A DNA stretch of 64,000 nucleotides from Acidimicrobiaceae bacterium (GTDB taxonomy: Bacteria; Actinomycetota; Acidimicrobiia; Acidimicrobiales; RAAP-2), in NCBI GenBank assembly GCA_003167415.1, contig PMTF01000016.1, positions 124,148 through 188,147 of the forward strand, in the 5' to 3' direction. This document shows, one piece after another, positions 26,013-35,410 of this stretch. Under the pieces are notes generated by a model. It had not been told where the DNA came from, did not search any database, and worked only from the letters and a program-made list of their open reading frames with translations. Every line of letters begins with the position of its first letter. Position 1 is the first letter of the stretch. A program made the position numbers and the translations under genes.

Positions 26013-26027
26013 CCGGGGTCGTATGAC
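25986..26027. repeat. Direct repeat copy B (42 bp)
   Basis: The partner of copy A at 25407-25448, with three substitutions. It covers the last codons and stop of the membrane protein gene; its core CAATTCGAATTG is a perfect 12-base palindrome, while copy A has one change there. Both copies spell the same end-of-gene sequence in two unrelated genes and in different reading frames. Confidence 0.75.
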
Positions 26028-26218
26028 TTTTCGGCGACTCTGACGCGATCGGGGCACAGGTCACTCATGGAAGGTCTTCGCAAATTAATGCGTCGAGGTT
26101 GTTGGCTCTTATAAGGGATCTTTTAGTGGGCCTTAGCGGACGGCTTTCAAACCTTTTTCAAGCCCGGGCCGAGTTACTTGAATGAATCGCAGCGATAAAG
26201 CGTGACAGATGTTGTCGA

Positions 26219-28543
26219 TCAAGATGTCAGAACAACGGGTGCCCTTACCTCGTTCAAGTACTTCTTGATGGCCAGGAATTGACTGACGCCATCGAGGCCC
26301 GCTTCGGCGAGCACCGCTTGGCCCTGGCCGCTTCCGAGATAGTGACCTTGGCGATAGGGATGCAGCGTCGCCTCGCGACCGGCGTCAGAACGCACCCAGC
26401 GATACATCGTCGACAAGGTGAAGCCGGTGATCCCGATGGCCTCAAGCGCGTGCGCCTCGGGGAAAAGCGCGTGGCGGCGCTCGGGCGACAACGAGTCAAA
26501 AAGTTCCGCGCTGGCCACGTAGTACACCCTGGGGTCGATGCCCTCGTTCTCGAGCAGGGGCAGAGCCTCGGTCACGAAGGCGTACGTCACGGCACTCTCT
26601 TGCAGCACGATCGTCACGTCGCCGGCCCCGCGAGGGCTCCTCAGCAAGTAGACGCCAGTCGCCGCTGCCTCGGGCGCCGCGAGACCGAGGGCGTGGCGAT
26701 CGAGCACCGTTTCCTCGGGCCGGGTAACGAACGGGGCAATGAATGCGGGCCGCTGGGCGAGAGCGGTTACCAGTAGAGGCCAGATCTCCTTCGGCTCCCA
26801 GGGCGTGAGGGTGACCGCCGTTCCGACGGGGAAGTTCTCCTGGAGCAGTTGCAGCGCCTGCGGGTCCGCGTGGGTGGGACCGTCCTCGCCCGTCGCCAGA
26901 CCGACGTGGCCGCAGATCAGGATGAGCGGCATGCAGGGTTCGCCGCCGACCGGCTTCGCCTGGGCACCGATAACGTGCAGCCGAGCTGCGATATGCCCGA
27001 GGGGTGCCATGAACGCTCCGTAAGAGGAACCCACGCCAATAGCGTGACCGTAGGCCGAGACACCGGAGAGCACTCCGGCGATGGCGTCCTCGCAGATGCC
27101 ACCGATGGACAGCAGTCGGGCGTCAGGGTTGGAGGCGGCGTTCCAGTAACCCGGGGCAAAGTCTCCTGCGATGGTTGCCACACTGGTCGAGCTGAGCAGG
27201 TCGGCTGAGGCAGTGAGCAGGGAGCCACCAGACACCTTGTTGAGGAGTCGCAACGACTTCCCGAGGGTCTCACGCAGCGTCGACTTCGTGCCAGGGGCGA
27301 GCCGAAGTTCGTCGGGCATCTCAATGCGCGCGCGGGCGGCGAACTCGAAGACGGCCGCAACGCGCGGCGCCCCCGGCCGAACGGCGCGACCACGCCGTTC
27401 GAGACGATCGCGTGCCGAAATGAGCCTTGCGGCCAACACCTGAGCAGCCGCCGTCTCCTTTTCCAGACGACGACGCCAGATTTCTAGCGCCTCCCAGAAG
27501 CACTCCTCGCGAGCCTGGTCACCCCGGGGTCCGGCGCAGCGAGGATCGGCGGGATCGCAGGTCGGCACGGACTCTCCTGCGCCGTCGAAGAGTTCGCCCA
27601 TTGCCTGGTAGAAACCGGCGGAGCAGAGCTTGTGTCCCGCGCCGTGTGAGGCCCGGCCCTCGAGACCGTACTTCCAACCCTTGCGCGTACGGTAGATGAC
27701 CGCAGTGGGCTGGCCGTTGTCGATGGCCGCGGCGAGTTGCTGAGCAGCCACAACCTGTTGAAAGTCGTGGCCGTCGACGACCTGCACGACGTTCCAGTCG
27801 TGCAGCTGAAAGAGTTCACCCGGTTCCCACTGGACGTAGTCACCGGGAACATCGCCCTCGCGGCAGACGTGGTCGCTGTCAATCGAAGCTTGGTTGTAGT
27901 CGATGTGCGCCACGACGTTGGACAGCGAGGCCGTGCCGGCGGCGGCCAGGGCTTCACTTACGCGACCGGGTGTGAGCCCGCCTTCGCCTTCGGTGATGTG
28001 AATTCGCGGACAGTCTGGCCCGTAGCGATCGCGGGCGGCGATGGCCAGGCCGATGGAACTCGCCATGCCGACACCCGAGGCGCCGGTGGCGAGACGCACA
28101 AAGGGCGTGGCGGGGGTGGGGTGACCATCCAGCGCCCGGGCGTGCAGGGCCACAAAGAGCGGCGTAGCAGTAGTGGGGTTGCGACGAAAGCCGAGCAGGT
28201 CCTCGAGACGCAAGCGGTGCCGGTCGTCGTCCGCCAGAAGCTCTGGCGCCGCCAGGCGCGCGATCTCGTCGCGCAGGGCCCACATCGCGTACAGGCCCAT
28301 CGCCTTGTGACCCGCGGCGTACGACAAGATGTCCGCATCTTCACGCTCCGGCGCGCCGAGGTCGTAATCGAGACTGTCGAACAGGATGCCGGCCACCTGG
28401 CGCCCTGACGAGATCGAGCCGCCCGGATGCCCCGACGTCGGTACGTAGTTGAAGAGCATGGCGCACAAGGTGCGATAGAACAGATCGAGGGTCTCAAAAG
28501 CAGCGAGTTCGTTTGCCGCGAGCGGTCCGTCTTCAGATGGCAT
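26219..28543 (-). CDS. Divergent transketolase-like thiamine-diphosphate enzyme
   Basis: A 774-aa protein with the order of a transketolase: NYVPTSGHPGGSISS near the N-terminus, a ThDP-binding region where the usual GDG is GEG (ITEGEGGLTPGRVSEAL) followed at the right distance by HIDYNQASID, and a second domain with LSIGGICEDAIAGVLSG, whose Glu matches the catalytic glutamate. It is longer than a typical 660-aa transketolase and has inserts around 400-470. ATG at 28543 has GAAGGA upstream; an ATG at 28582 overlapping the preceding gene is possible. Partner genes are an aminotransferase and a methyltransferase, so a specialised two-carbon transfer rather than the pentose phosphate pathway is likely. 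The substrate is unknown. Confidence 0.82.
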   Translation of the reverse strand: MPSEDGPLAANELAAFETLDLFYRTLCAMLFNYVPTSGHPGGSISSGRQVAGILFDSLDYDLGAPEREDADILSYAAGHKAMGLYAMWALRDEIARLAAPELLADDDRHRLRLEDLLGFRRNPTTATPLFVALHARALDGHPTPATPFVRLATGASGVGMASSIGLAIAARDRYGPDCPRIHITEGEGGLTPGRVSEALAAAGTASLSNVVAHIDYNQASIDSDHVCREGDVPGDYVQWEPGELFQLHDWNVVQVVDGHDFQQVVAAQQLAAAIDNGQPTAVIYRTRKGWKYGLEGRASHGAGHKLCSAGFYQAMGELFDGAGESVPTCDPADPRCAGPRGDQAREECFWEALEIWRRRLEKETAAAQVLAARLISARDRLERRGRAVRPGAPRVAAVFEFAARARIEMPDELRLAPGTKSTLRETLGKSLRLLNKVSGGSLLTASADLLSSTSVATIAGDFAPGYWNAASNPDARLLSIGGICEDAIAGVLSGVSAYGHAIGVGSSYGAFMAPLGHIAARLHVIGAQAKPVGGEPCMPLILICGHVGLATGEDGPTHADPQALQLLQENFPVGTAVTLTPWEPKEIWPLLVTALAQRPAFIAPFVTRPEETVLDRHALGLAAPEAAATGVYLLRSPRGAGDVTIVLQESAVTYAFVTEALPLLENEGIDPRVYYVASAELFDSLSPERRHALFPEAHALEAIGITGFTLSTMYRWVRSDAGREATLHPYRQGHYLGSGQGQAVLAEAGLDGVSQFLAIKKYLNEVRAPVVLTS

Positions 28544-28574
28544 CGCGTCCTTCGCAGAAACCCAGACCGCCCGC

Positions 28575-29870
28575 CTAGACATGGCTCTGATCACCGGCGA
28601 GATAGGCCTGCAAATGCCCGAGCCCTTCGGCGATCTGCGCCGTATCGATACCCGAGTACGCGAAGCGCACGAAGTGCTCGCTCTCTCCTGGTTGGGGCCG
28701 ACCAAAATGTACGCGCGAACACACCGAGACACCGGTCGCGTGGAGTAGCGCGCGCCGAAAATCCTCAACGTCGGTGAATCCCTTCAGCCGCATCGCTTCG
28801 GTGACGTTCGGAAAAAGATAGAACGTCGTATTCGGCTCATAACAGCGGATCCCGGTTGTCTCGTTCAAGAGCGCGATTGCCGTGTCGCGCCGCTCCCGCA
28901 AGACCGACAAGATATGACGAGGTCCGGATTGGTCGCCCGTAAGCCCCTCAAGGGCGCCGTACTGAATGAAGTGGTTAGAACAAGACTCGTCATTGACGTT
29001 GAGCTTGGTAATGACGTCGATGACCTTGCGCGGCCCGATCGCCGCGCCCAGCCGCCAACCCGTCATGGCGAATTTCTTAGAGAAGGTATAGAGAATGACG
29101 CAGCGTTCAGCCATGCCATCCAGAGAGGCGAAAGAAGCGCTTCGACCTGAGTAACGAATGTCAAAGTACGCCTCATCGCAAAGGACCATGAGGTCGTTTC
29201 GCTCAACGAGATCAGCGAGGCGCGCAAACTCTTCCGGAAAGCACTCAGCGCCGAGGGGATTCTGCAGGTCGTTCAATATGAGAATACGCGTTCGCGACGT
29301 GATGGCTTCCTCGAGAGCGCCAAGGTCAATTTCAAAACCGTGCTCTCCCTCGAGGTAACCGTAGGGAACGGCGACGCCACCGTGGAACTCAATCTGCGAC
29401 TCGTAGATGGGATAACCGGGGTTCGGGTAGAGGACCTCGTCACCCGGATTCATGAGGGCCAGGATGAACTTGCCGATGACCGGCTTGCCTCCTGGCTGAA
29501 TCGCAACATTGTCCGCCGTATAGACGAGGCCGTGCGAAGCGCTCACGTCGGCTGCCAGGGCATCCCTCAGGGCGGGAATACCAGCATTCGGACAATAGCC
29601 AGTCTTGCCGTCCTTGATCGCCTTGAACGACGCCTCGACCACGTTGAGCGGTGTCGGAATGTTCAAGTCGCCTAGATGGAACGGATAGACGCGATGACCC
29701 TGGGCTGCAAAAGCGGCCGCTTCGGCCGACACCGCAAAAGCGGTTTCGGTTCCTAAATTGGCGATGCGCCTAGCGAATTGGGCTCGGGCTCCGTTCGGCG
29801 CCTCGCGAAGCTCCGCGACGACCGACTTCGCGGTCCCCGTTTGATCGAACATCCGTTCAGTGGTTCCCAT
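28575..29870 (-). CDS. Class I/II PLP aminotransferase
   Basis: A 431-aa fold-type I aminotransferase. Seen: HLGDLNIPTPLNVVEA, KTGYCPNAGIPALRDALAAD, the YPNPGYPIYESQIEFHGG segment, the PLP-binding LCDEAYFDIRYSG, and the Schiff-base lysine in YTFSKKFAMTGWRLGAAIG. ATG at 29870 after GGAGG is preferred to an upstream GTG region lacking protein character. It is followed by the transketolase-like gene with a 31-bp gap, suggesting one operon. The amino-acid substrate is not evident; aspartate-, aromatic- or alanine-type activities are all possible. Confidence 0.9.
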   Translation of the reverse strand: MGTTERMFDQTGTAKSVVAELREAPNGARAQFARRIANLGTETAFAVSAEAAAFAAQGHRVYPFHLGDLNIPTPLNVVEASFKAIKDGKTGYCPNAGIPALRDALAADVSASHGLVYTADNVAIQPGGKPVIGKFILALMNPGDEVLYPNPGYPIYESQIEFHGGVAVPYGYLEGEHGFEIDLGALEEAITSRTRILILNDLQNPLGAECFPEEFARLADLVERNDLMVLCDEAYFDIRYSGRSASFASLDGMAERCVILYTFSKKFAMTGWRLGAAIGPRKVIDVITKLNVNDESCSNHFIQYGALEGLTGDQSGPRHILSVLRERRDTAIALLNETTGIRCYEPNTTFYLFPNVTEAMRLKGFTDVEDFRRALLHATGVSVCSRVHFGRPQPGESEHFVRFAYSGIDTAQIAEGLGHLQAYLAGDQSHV

Positions 29871-30012
29871 CGTGCCTCCAAATGTCGGCTCAATTTGAAC
29901 CTTAACTCCGCCAGAACATTCACCCATAGAACGCCGTACGATGCAATCTGGCCCTTCACGGCTGGCGCCGATCAACTCACGGGATCGCAACGAAAACGAG
30001 GAGTTCTACCAA

Positions 30013-30894
30013 CTATTGCGAGGTGTCGTGATCGACGACGCCAAAGTTTTCGTTGGTACCGGACCATCGCCGGATTGCGCGCTGGGGACGGAAAAGTCGA
30101 CGGGGAATCTGCACCTCGTTGTGGCGCTTTTCGACATCGTCGACCACGAGATAGCTGACGATGACGCTTCCGCCGCGCCACCACCAGGGTCGAGTCGGCC
30201 AAAGGAAAGGTCGCACGTTGTCGACGATGACGCGACCGGTGGCGATTAGCCAATCATGCTCCCACGGGAAGCAATAGACGATGTGCAGTGTACGGGGCCC
30301 ACGGTCGTACGACTCGAAGATTCTGCTAACCGCGGTGTGAAACGTATCGCCGATGAATGGATTGAACATGAAGACAATGGTGGAGTCGTCGTCGAAAGGG
30401 TAGTCAAGAATATTGCGGACCAGGCACTCAACGGTTCGCGCCTTGAGGTGCGGCTGCGCCAGTTCAATGTTTCTTCTGGCGCTCGACACGAGCTCCTCGT
30501 CGAGGTCGATGCCCACAACCCTCTCGAGAGGAAGCATCGCCGCGATGAGAAGTATCTGACCCTTGCCGCATCCGAGGTCGACGAGCACGTCTGAGGACCC
30601 GGGTCGCAAATCTCGCAGAACCCTTCGGGTCGGCAACCACTGGCAGGCCTGGTAGCGGCTGTTCTCGTCACTGATGAGGGCATCTTCCGAACTACCGTTG
30701 GATATCTCGGCGCCCGTCGCCACGCCGAGTCGCCACTCGAAGACCCGTTGCTGTGAAGTTTCCAACCGCCCGAGCAGGGACATCAACAGATTGTAAATCA
30801 CTTGACCAATTTTGAATATTGACCGGAGAAGGCGTGCGCGCAGAGTGGCAGCTCGATCGAGCCTAATTGAAAGTGCACCCCGAGTCACTTGCAA
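30013..30894 (-). CDS. SAM-dependent methyltransferase-like protein
   Basis: Up to 293 aa with a Rossmann-type SAM site: DVLVDLGCGKGQILLIAAM (motif I) followed by VVGIDLDEELVSSARRN (acidic residue binding the ribose) and a motif near VFMFNPFIGDTFH. The N-terminal 60 residues are basic and partly hydrophobic (IGQVIYNLLMSLLG). The start is uncertain: TTG at 30894, GTG at 30888 or ATG at 30783 are possible, none with a strong ribosome site. A short gap separates it from the aminotransferase. The methyl acceptor is unknown. Confidence 0.78.
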   Translation of the reverse strand: MQVTRGALSIRLDRAATLRARLLRSIFKIGQVIYNLLMSLLGRLETSQQRVFEWRLGVATGAEISNGSSEDALISDENSRYQACQWLPTRRVLRDLRPGSSDVLVDLGCGKGQILLIAAMLPLERVVGIDLDEELVSSARRNIELAQPHLKARTVECLVRNILDYPFDDDSTIVFMFNPFIGDTFHTAVSRIFESYDRGPRTLHIVYCFPWEHDWLIATGRVIVDNVRPFLWPTRPWWWRGGSVIVSYLVVDDVEKRHNEVQIPRRLFRPQRAIRRWSGTNENFGVVDHDTSQ

Positions 30895-30900
30895 AACCTA

Positions 30901-31107
30901 TCAGTGACCCCCAGACACGTTCAGAGGACAATTCGAGGAATAACTCCAAAGGCGAGGCGCACAGAACGAGAGCCGCTGATCCTCAACCTTGCCGATGTCA
31001 ACTCGTGCGTTTGCAGAACAATACGAAATCTGGAACATGATTTCATTCAGAACACGCACGAGTGAATTGACGTTCTCCTGGGTCGCTGTGCGAGCGCAAA
31101 ATACCAC
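30901..31107 (-). CDS. Possible 68-aa ORF filling an operon gap (weak)
   Basis: This GTG-started frame begins three bases after the MFS gene stop and ends six bases before the methyltransferase start, so it fills the gap exactly. The product has four cysteines, is not hydrophobic, and resembles nothing I know. Without a clear ribosome site, chance is a fair explanation; the alternative is that 30895-31110 is a plain spacer. Confidence 0.2.
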   Translation of the reverse strand: MVFCARTATQENVNSLVRVLNEIMFQISYCSANARVDIGKVEDQRLSFCAPRLWSYSSNCPLNVSGGH

Positions 31108-31110
31108 CCA

Positions 31111-32706
31111 CTAGAGACCGGAGTACTCACCAGGTGCGTCGAAGATTACCTCGGTCGACACGTGGGCATTCGTGCGAAGCGGGATCTCCTTCATAATCCA
31201 GCTGAGCGCAAACGCGAGCGCCGCGAACGGAATCGCGAAGAGGAACACGGTCTGCAGAGTGTGACTGAACGCATGGATGACGAGGGTTCGTTCGGCGATC
31301 GGCAGTCGACTGATCTGTGCGGGATTAATCGCGACGCTTCCACCCTTCACGAGATGGCTGAGCTGTATCGTCGACAGGGTCGCACGCAATTCGTGCAGCA
31401 GCCGATTGTTGAAGACGTCGCCCAGAACGGCGACGCCGAAGGCGCCACCAATCGACCGGAAGAACGTCGCGGTAGCAGTGGCGGTGCCCAGCTGTGAATG
31501 CGGCACGGCGTTCTGCACCGCGACGACGAGAACTTGCATCACCAGTCCGAGACCGAGGCCGACGATGAACATGCCGATGGCCGCGTAGGTGAACACGGTG
31601 TTCGGTCCAAGCCGCGAAAGGGCTACGAGCCCCAAGCCGAGCACCGCGGAACCGAGAATCGGGAAGATCTTGTAGCGACCGGTGCGAGTGACCAACTGAC
31701 CGCTCAACACGAACGTGATCAGCATTCCAACCACCATCGGCAATAACTCAAGTCCAGACTTAGTGGGTGACGCGCCATGGACGACCTGGAGGTAGAGCGG
31801 GAGATATACGATCGAGCCGAACATGGTGAAGCCAATCACAAAACCCACCGCCGACGCCGCACTGAATGTGCGGTTGTTGAACAGTTTGAGCGAGATGATC
31901 GGTTCAATCACCTTCATTTCCACGAGGCAGAATGTTCCTAGCAGGATCAGGCTGGCGAGACCGAGACCGATGATCTCCGATGACGACCACGCGTATTGCG
32001 TGCCTCCCCAGGTCAGAAGCAGGATCATACAGACGACTCCAGAAGAGAGCAGCGACATGCCCCAATAGTCGATCTTGTGGGCGACTCGGTTCACGGGTAT
32101 CTGCAGGACAATGGCGATGGCGATGAGCGCGCAGATCCCAATTGGAATGTTTATGTAGAAGATCCATCGCCACGACACGTGCTGAGTAAACCATCCACCG
32201 GCCAGCGGTCCGAGCACGCTCGACAGACCGAAGACGATTCCGAAGTACCCCATGTAGCGACCCCGTTGACGCGGTGGAATCACGTCTCCGATGATCGCCT
32301 GCGATCCGACCATCAATCCTCCGGCGCCGACACCTTGAATAGCCCGGAAGCAGATCAGTTGAACCATGCTGTGCGAGAGACCCGAGAGGATCGATCCAGC
32401 AAGGAAGATGAGAATCGCGAGTTGGAAGAACTTCTTGCGACCGAACAGGTCACCGAGCTTGCCCCACAATGGGAGTGAAATCGTCGAAGTTATGAGGTAT
32501 GACGTAACCACCCACGAGAGTTCGTTGAGGTTGTGAAGGTCTCCCGCGATGGTCGGCAGTGCCGTCGAGACGATGGACTGGTCGAGCGCCGCGAGGAACA
32601 TTCCGAGCATTAGGGCGAACAAGATCACGAGAATCCGTCGGTGCTCTTCCTTGGAGAATACGTGTTCCTCGGGTGGCTGAATTTGATCGGTCGTTTCAGT
32701 CGCCAT
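31111..32706 (-). CDS. DHA2-family MFS multidrug efflux permease
   Basis: A 531-aa transporter with 14 predicted membrane helices, typical of EmrB/QacA. The first helix region LFALMLGMFLAALDQSIVST with its D-Q pair, the motif A-like GKLGDLFGRKKFFQLAI, and the motif C-like VLGPLAGGWFTQHVSWRWIF are visible. ATG at 32704-32706 follows GGAGGT. The start overlaps the end of the MarR gene by 11 bases, so the pair is translationally linked and MarR is its probable regulator. Proton-driven export of toxic compounds is the expected role. Confidence 0.93.
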   Translation of the reverse strand: MATETTDQIQPPEEHVFSKEEHRRILVILFALMLGMFLAALDQSIVSTALPTIAGDLHNLNELSWVVTSYLITSTISLPLWGKLGDLFGRKKFFQLAILIFLAGSILSGLSHSMVQLICFRAIQGVGAGGLMVGSQAIIGDVIPPRQRGRYMGYFGIVFGLSSVLGPLAGGWFTQHVSWRWIFYINIPIGICALIAIAIVLQIPVNRVAHKIDYWGMSLLSSGVVCMILLLTWGGTQYAWSSSEIIGLGLASLILLGTFCLVEMKVIEPIISLKLFNNRTFSAASAVGFVIGFTMFGSIVYLPLYLQVVHGASPTKSGLELLPMVVGMLITFVLSGQLVTRTGRYKIFPILGSAVLGLGLVALSRLGPNTVFTYAAIGMFIVGLGLGLVMQVLVVAVQNAVPHSQLGTATATATFFRSIGGAFGVAVLGDVFNNRLLHELRATLSTIQLSHLVKGGSVAINPAQISRLPIAERTLVIHAFSHTLQTVFLFAIPFAALAFALSWIMKEIPLRTNAHVSTEVIFDAPGEYSGL

Positions 32707-33211
32707 AGATGACCTCCGTATCTCTGCGAATGGACTCCGAGAATTTCTCCAACAGTGCTCCGAATGTGCGCACATCGTCGTCGTCCCAGCCGTCGAACAA
32801 TCGCGCCAGTCGATCCCGGTGCGCGGCCAGGATTCGGTCGACGGTATCCTGGCCGCTACGGGTGAGGCGAATCAGCGACGCTCGACCGTCTTCGGGGTCC
32901 GGCTCACGTGCGACGTAGCCGAGTCGTTCGAGTTGCTGCACCTTGCGCGTCACGGTGGGGGCGTCGACTCCGAGAAGCGCGGCCAATGAGGTGACGCGAT
33001 AGGGAGTGTCGGCGTAGAGTCGCAGCTTGTAGAGCAGCGCAGCTCCGGCTCGATCGAGTCGAACGCCGGCCGCGCGCAACAATTCCTCGTGGACGCGAAT
33101 TTGATTGGTCGACTGCGACACGATCTGCAGGCTCGATTGGATCTGCCCAATTATGACCGCGTCGGGCTTTGACCGTCTGCTGACCTTAGGCTGAGTAGTT
33201 GCTTTCAACAC
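32696..33211 (-). CDS. MarR-family transcriptional regulator
   Basis: About 171 aa when started at GTG 33211. The winged helix is clear: RVTSLAALLGVDAPTVTRKV then QQLERLGYVAREPDPEDGRA, the recognition helix and wing with the family's DxRA motif. TACAAT lies about ten bases before the GTG, so a leaderless transcript is possible; the longer open frame upstream (to 33355) does not look like MarR protein. It overlaps the efflux gene and probably represses it, with induction by a phenolic or drug-like ligand. The exact start remains uncertain. Confidence 0.88.
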   Translation of the reverse strand: MLKATTQPKVSRRSKPDAVIIGQIQSSLQIVSQSTNQIRVHEELLRAAGVRLDRAGAALLYKLRLYADTPYRVTSLAALLGVDAPTVTRKVQQLERLGYVAREPDPEDGRASLIRLTRSGQDTVDRILAAHRDRLARLFDGWDDDDVRTFGALLEKFSESIRRDTEVIYGD

Positions 33212-33460
33212 ATAAATAATTGTAGTGGTGGTCGAGTCATCACGATCCGGCCTCTGAGCGTGAATGACATCGACGCAGATCTCGCCGCGAAAGATGACGA
33301 GCAGATTGACTGGTCGTGGGAATCGGGCCAGCGCTATCTGGGAGGCGATGACCACTCGTGAACAGCGGGCACACGCGTTGCGCGTCTTACGTCACGCTCA
33401 AGCATCATTCGGACCAGGTCCCACATAGGTATATTTCTGTTCTGACATCAGAATGTGTTG

Positions 33461-34261
33461 TTACGTTTCCGCGCTGACATAACCGTGATAGATAGACCTC
33501 AAATCCACAATTCCAAGTTCGTGGAGTGCGAGTGAAATGATCCCGGCAGTTTTTCGAATCGAATCGAGCAGGCGGTCCTGAATAAGGGGAAATCGTGACG
33601 TGGGTGCCGTGACACTGATCGCACCCAATACTCGATCATTTGCACCACGGACTTCCATTGCGACGCAAGAAATGTCGGGAAGATACTCACCAAGGTCGAG
33701 CGCGAATCCCTGCTCTCGTGCCTGGCGAAGTAGCTGTCGAAGCGTCGTTACTGAGGGAGGACGCGGAGAATCCGGGTCCACTGTTTCGTGACGAATTGCA
33801 CGTATCACGTCCTCTTGTTCTTGCGAGTTCATGCCCGCCACGAGCACCCTCCCGAGTGCAGTGAGGTGCACCGGCAGTCGGGATCCGATTCGAGCATTGA
33901 AACCAAATGGTCGATCCGAAAGTACCTTATCGATGTACAGCACCTTGTTGTCATCAAGAACCGCAAGGTTCACCGTTTCGCGAACTTCAGCGGCGAGTTT
34001 GACCAACTCATCGTGAATGGTGGCTCCTATGTCCACGCGTCGACGAACTTGTTCAGCCATGATGACGAGCCTCGTACTGGGCCCGTAGCGCCGAGTGCTT
34101 TCGTTCTTCTCGGCGAAGCCCGTTTCAACCAGAGTTTGTATCAAGCGATATGAGGTGCCACCGGTGACACCGAGATGTCGAGCCAATTCTGAAACGCCGA
34201 CATCCCCCTCCTCTGCGAGATATTCGAGCGACCTGAGCGCATTTGCCGCAGAACTAAGCAT
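33461..34261 (-). CDS. IclR-family transcriptional regulator
   Basis: A 266-aa regulator with an N-terminal winged helix (residues 1-65: NALRSLEYLAEEGDVGVSEL and ARHLGVTGGTSYRLIQTL) and the IclR effector domain (residues 80-250: LVKLAAEVRETVNLAVLDD, RIGSRLPVHLTALGRVL and DLGEYLPDISCVAMEVRG). It heads the left part of the sugar/acid island and lies on the same strand as, and downstream of, the HpaI-type aldolase gene (242-bp gap without a recognised gene). It is a likely controller of the flanking aldolase and hydratase genes. Confidence 0.92.
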   Translation of the reverse strand: MLSSAANALRSLEYLAEEGDVGVSELARHLGVTGGTSYRLIQTLVETGFAEKNESTRRYGPSTRLVIMAEQVRRRVDIGATIHDELVKLAAEVRETVNLAVLDDNKVLYIDKVLSDRPFGFNARIGSRLPVHLTALGRVLVAGMNSQEQEDVIRAIRHETVDPDSPRPPSVTTLRQLLRQAREQGFALDLGEYLPDISCVAMEVRGANDRVLGAISVTAPTSRFPLIQDRLLDSIRKTAGIISLALHELGIVDLRSIYHGYVSAET

Positions 34262-34503
34262 AAAAGTTGAACATTCGATCTCCTATTAAAGCCAAAAGTT
34301 AGCATCGGGAGGATCGCTCAGTGATAACGCTTAGTCCGGAGATCGCTTGCCGACAGAAATAAGGCAACTCGCACCTCTACCCCACTCCTCTTGTGAGCGC
34401 TGGGTGCTTCGAAGTTAGACACGATACTGATTTCCGACCACTGCCACTGCAGGCAACGCCGCGGTTAACGCTACGAGTGCTTTCGGCACCCTAATAGATG
34501 CTT

Positions 34504-35343
34504 CTAAGATCCCAACGGGTTGATCATTCCGCGTAGCGACTTGAAAGCATCAATGACGACTGCACTGTCGGCGGAAACGACGACTAGGGAGACGCCCTCC
34601 GCAAACCATCGGTTCGCCGCTGAAGCATTGGGCGCGTATATAGCTGTTGCCACGCCACGCTCACAGAGCCGGGCGATGAGTTTTCGAATGACAGCTACGA
34701 CTTCAGGATGTTCGGGTTGTCCCGGAAAGCCGAGCTCGCCAGCCAGATCCACGGGCCCGATGAAAAGTCCGTCAATGCCGTTGATGTCGCCAATCTCCGC
34801 GGCAATCTCAACTGCGTCGGATCCTTCGATCATGGCAATGAAAGCCGCATTGGAGTTTGCATTATCAAGAGCATTCGGTTCGCTGCCGGCAAAATGAAGT
34901 CCCCGTACATAAGGATTCAGACTGCGCTTGCCTGACGGAGGGAATCGGGCCGCCTCAACTAAGGCATGCGCGGTGGAAATGGAGGACACATGAGGGACGA
35001 TGACTCCATCCACTCCCATATCGAGTGCCCGCCCGATCTCAATGTCACGGTGACTCGCGATGCGCGCGATGGTAGCCCCACCGCCTGCCGCAGCCGCAGC
35101 GCACAAAGGGGGCAAGTCTTCTACCGTGATTGCACCGTGTTCCAAGTCAAACACGACTGCATCGAAGCCCGCGATCACAGCCATTTCGACAATTTCGACC
35201 CGCGGAATCATGATGAAAGTACCGATCATCTGGGTAGGCAACCTCAGGCGACCGCGCAGGCCAAGGTATGACGATGTCTCCTCGACACCATGGCTATTAG
35301 CCGCCTCGTCCGGAGAGTCACGTCGTTGGCTTTCTTCGGTCAT
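34504..35343 (-). CDS. HpcH/HpaI-type (2-keto-3-deoxy acid) aldolase
   Basis: A 279-aa class II pyruvate aldolase. The catalytic His in AVVFDLEHGAITVEDL, the arginine in ATIARIASHRDIEIG, the metal-binding Glu in FIAMIEGSDAVE and Asp in LFIGPVDLAGELG are all present. The N-terminal 30 residues are extra and polar. The family cleaves 4-hydroxy-2-oxo acids, including 2-keto-3-deoxy-L-rhamnonate, to pyruvate and an aldehyde. It is divergent from the GH172 gene, with paired palindromes between. In this island it could take sugar-derived 2-keto-3-deoxy acids or the hydratase product from 37023-37835. Confidence 0.9.
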   Translation of the reverse strand: MTEESQRRDSPDEAANSHGVEETSSYLGLRGRLRLPTQMIGTFIMIPRVEIVEMAVIAGFDAVVFDLEHGAITVEDLPPLCAAAAAGGGATIARIASHRDIEIGRALDMGVDGVIVPHVSSISTAHALVEAARFPPSGKRSLNPYVRGLHFAGSEPNALDNANSNAAFIAMIEGSDAVEIAAEIGDINGIDGLFIGPVDLAGELGFPGQPEHPEVVAVIRKLIARLCERGVATAIYAPNASAANRWFAEGVSLVVVSADSAVVIDAFKSLRGMINPLGS

Positions 35344-35393
35344 CTGCCCGCCATTTTTTTGAGGAGAATCTTGCTGGTCCTCAACTCATCACA

Positions 35394-35410
35394 CAGTGTA
35401 ACACTGTTAC
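35394..35410. promoter_or_regulatory. Overlapping palindromes, candidate operator
   Basis: CAGTGTAACACTG (35394-35406) and GTAACACTGTTAC (35398-35410) are both perfect palindromes about a central base and overlap by nine bases, 51-67 bases upstream of the aldolase ATG. AGTGTTAC, the complement of half of one, recurs near 35566 on the GH172 side. This 294-bp divergent gap holds no gene; the palindromes look like regulator-binding sites, possibly for the IclR protein encoded at 33461-34261. Confidence 0.45.
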
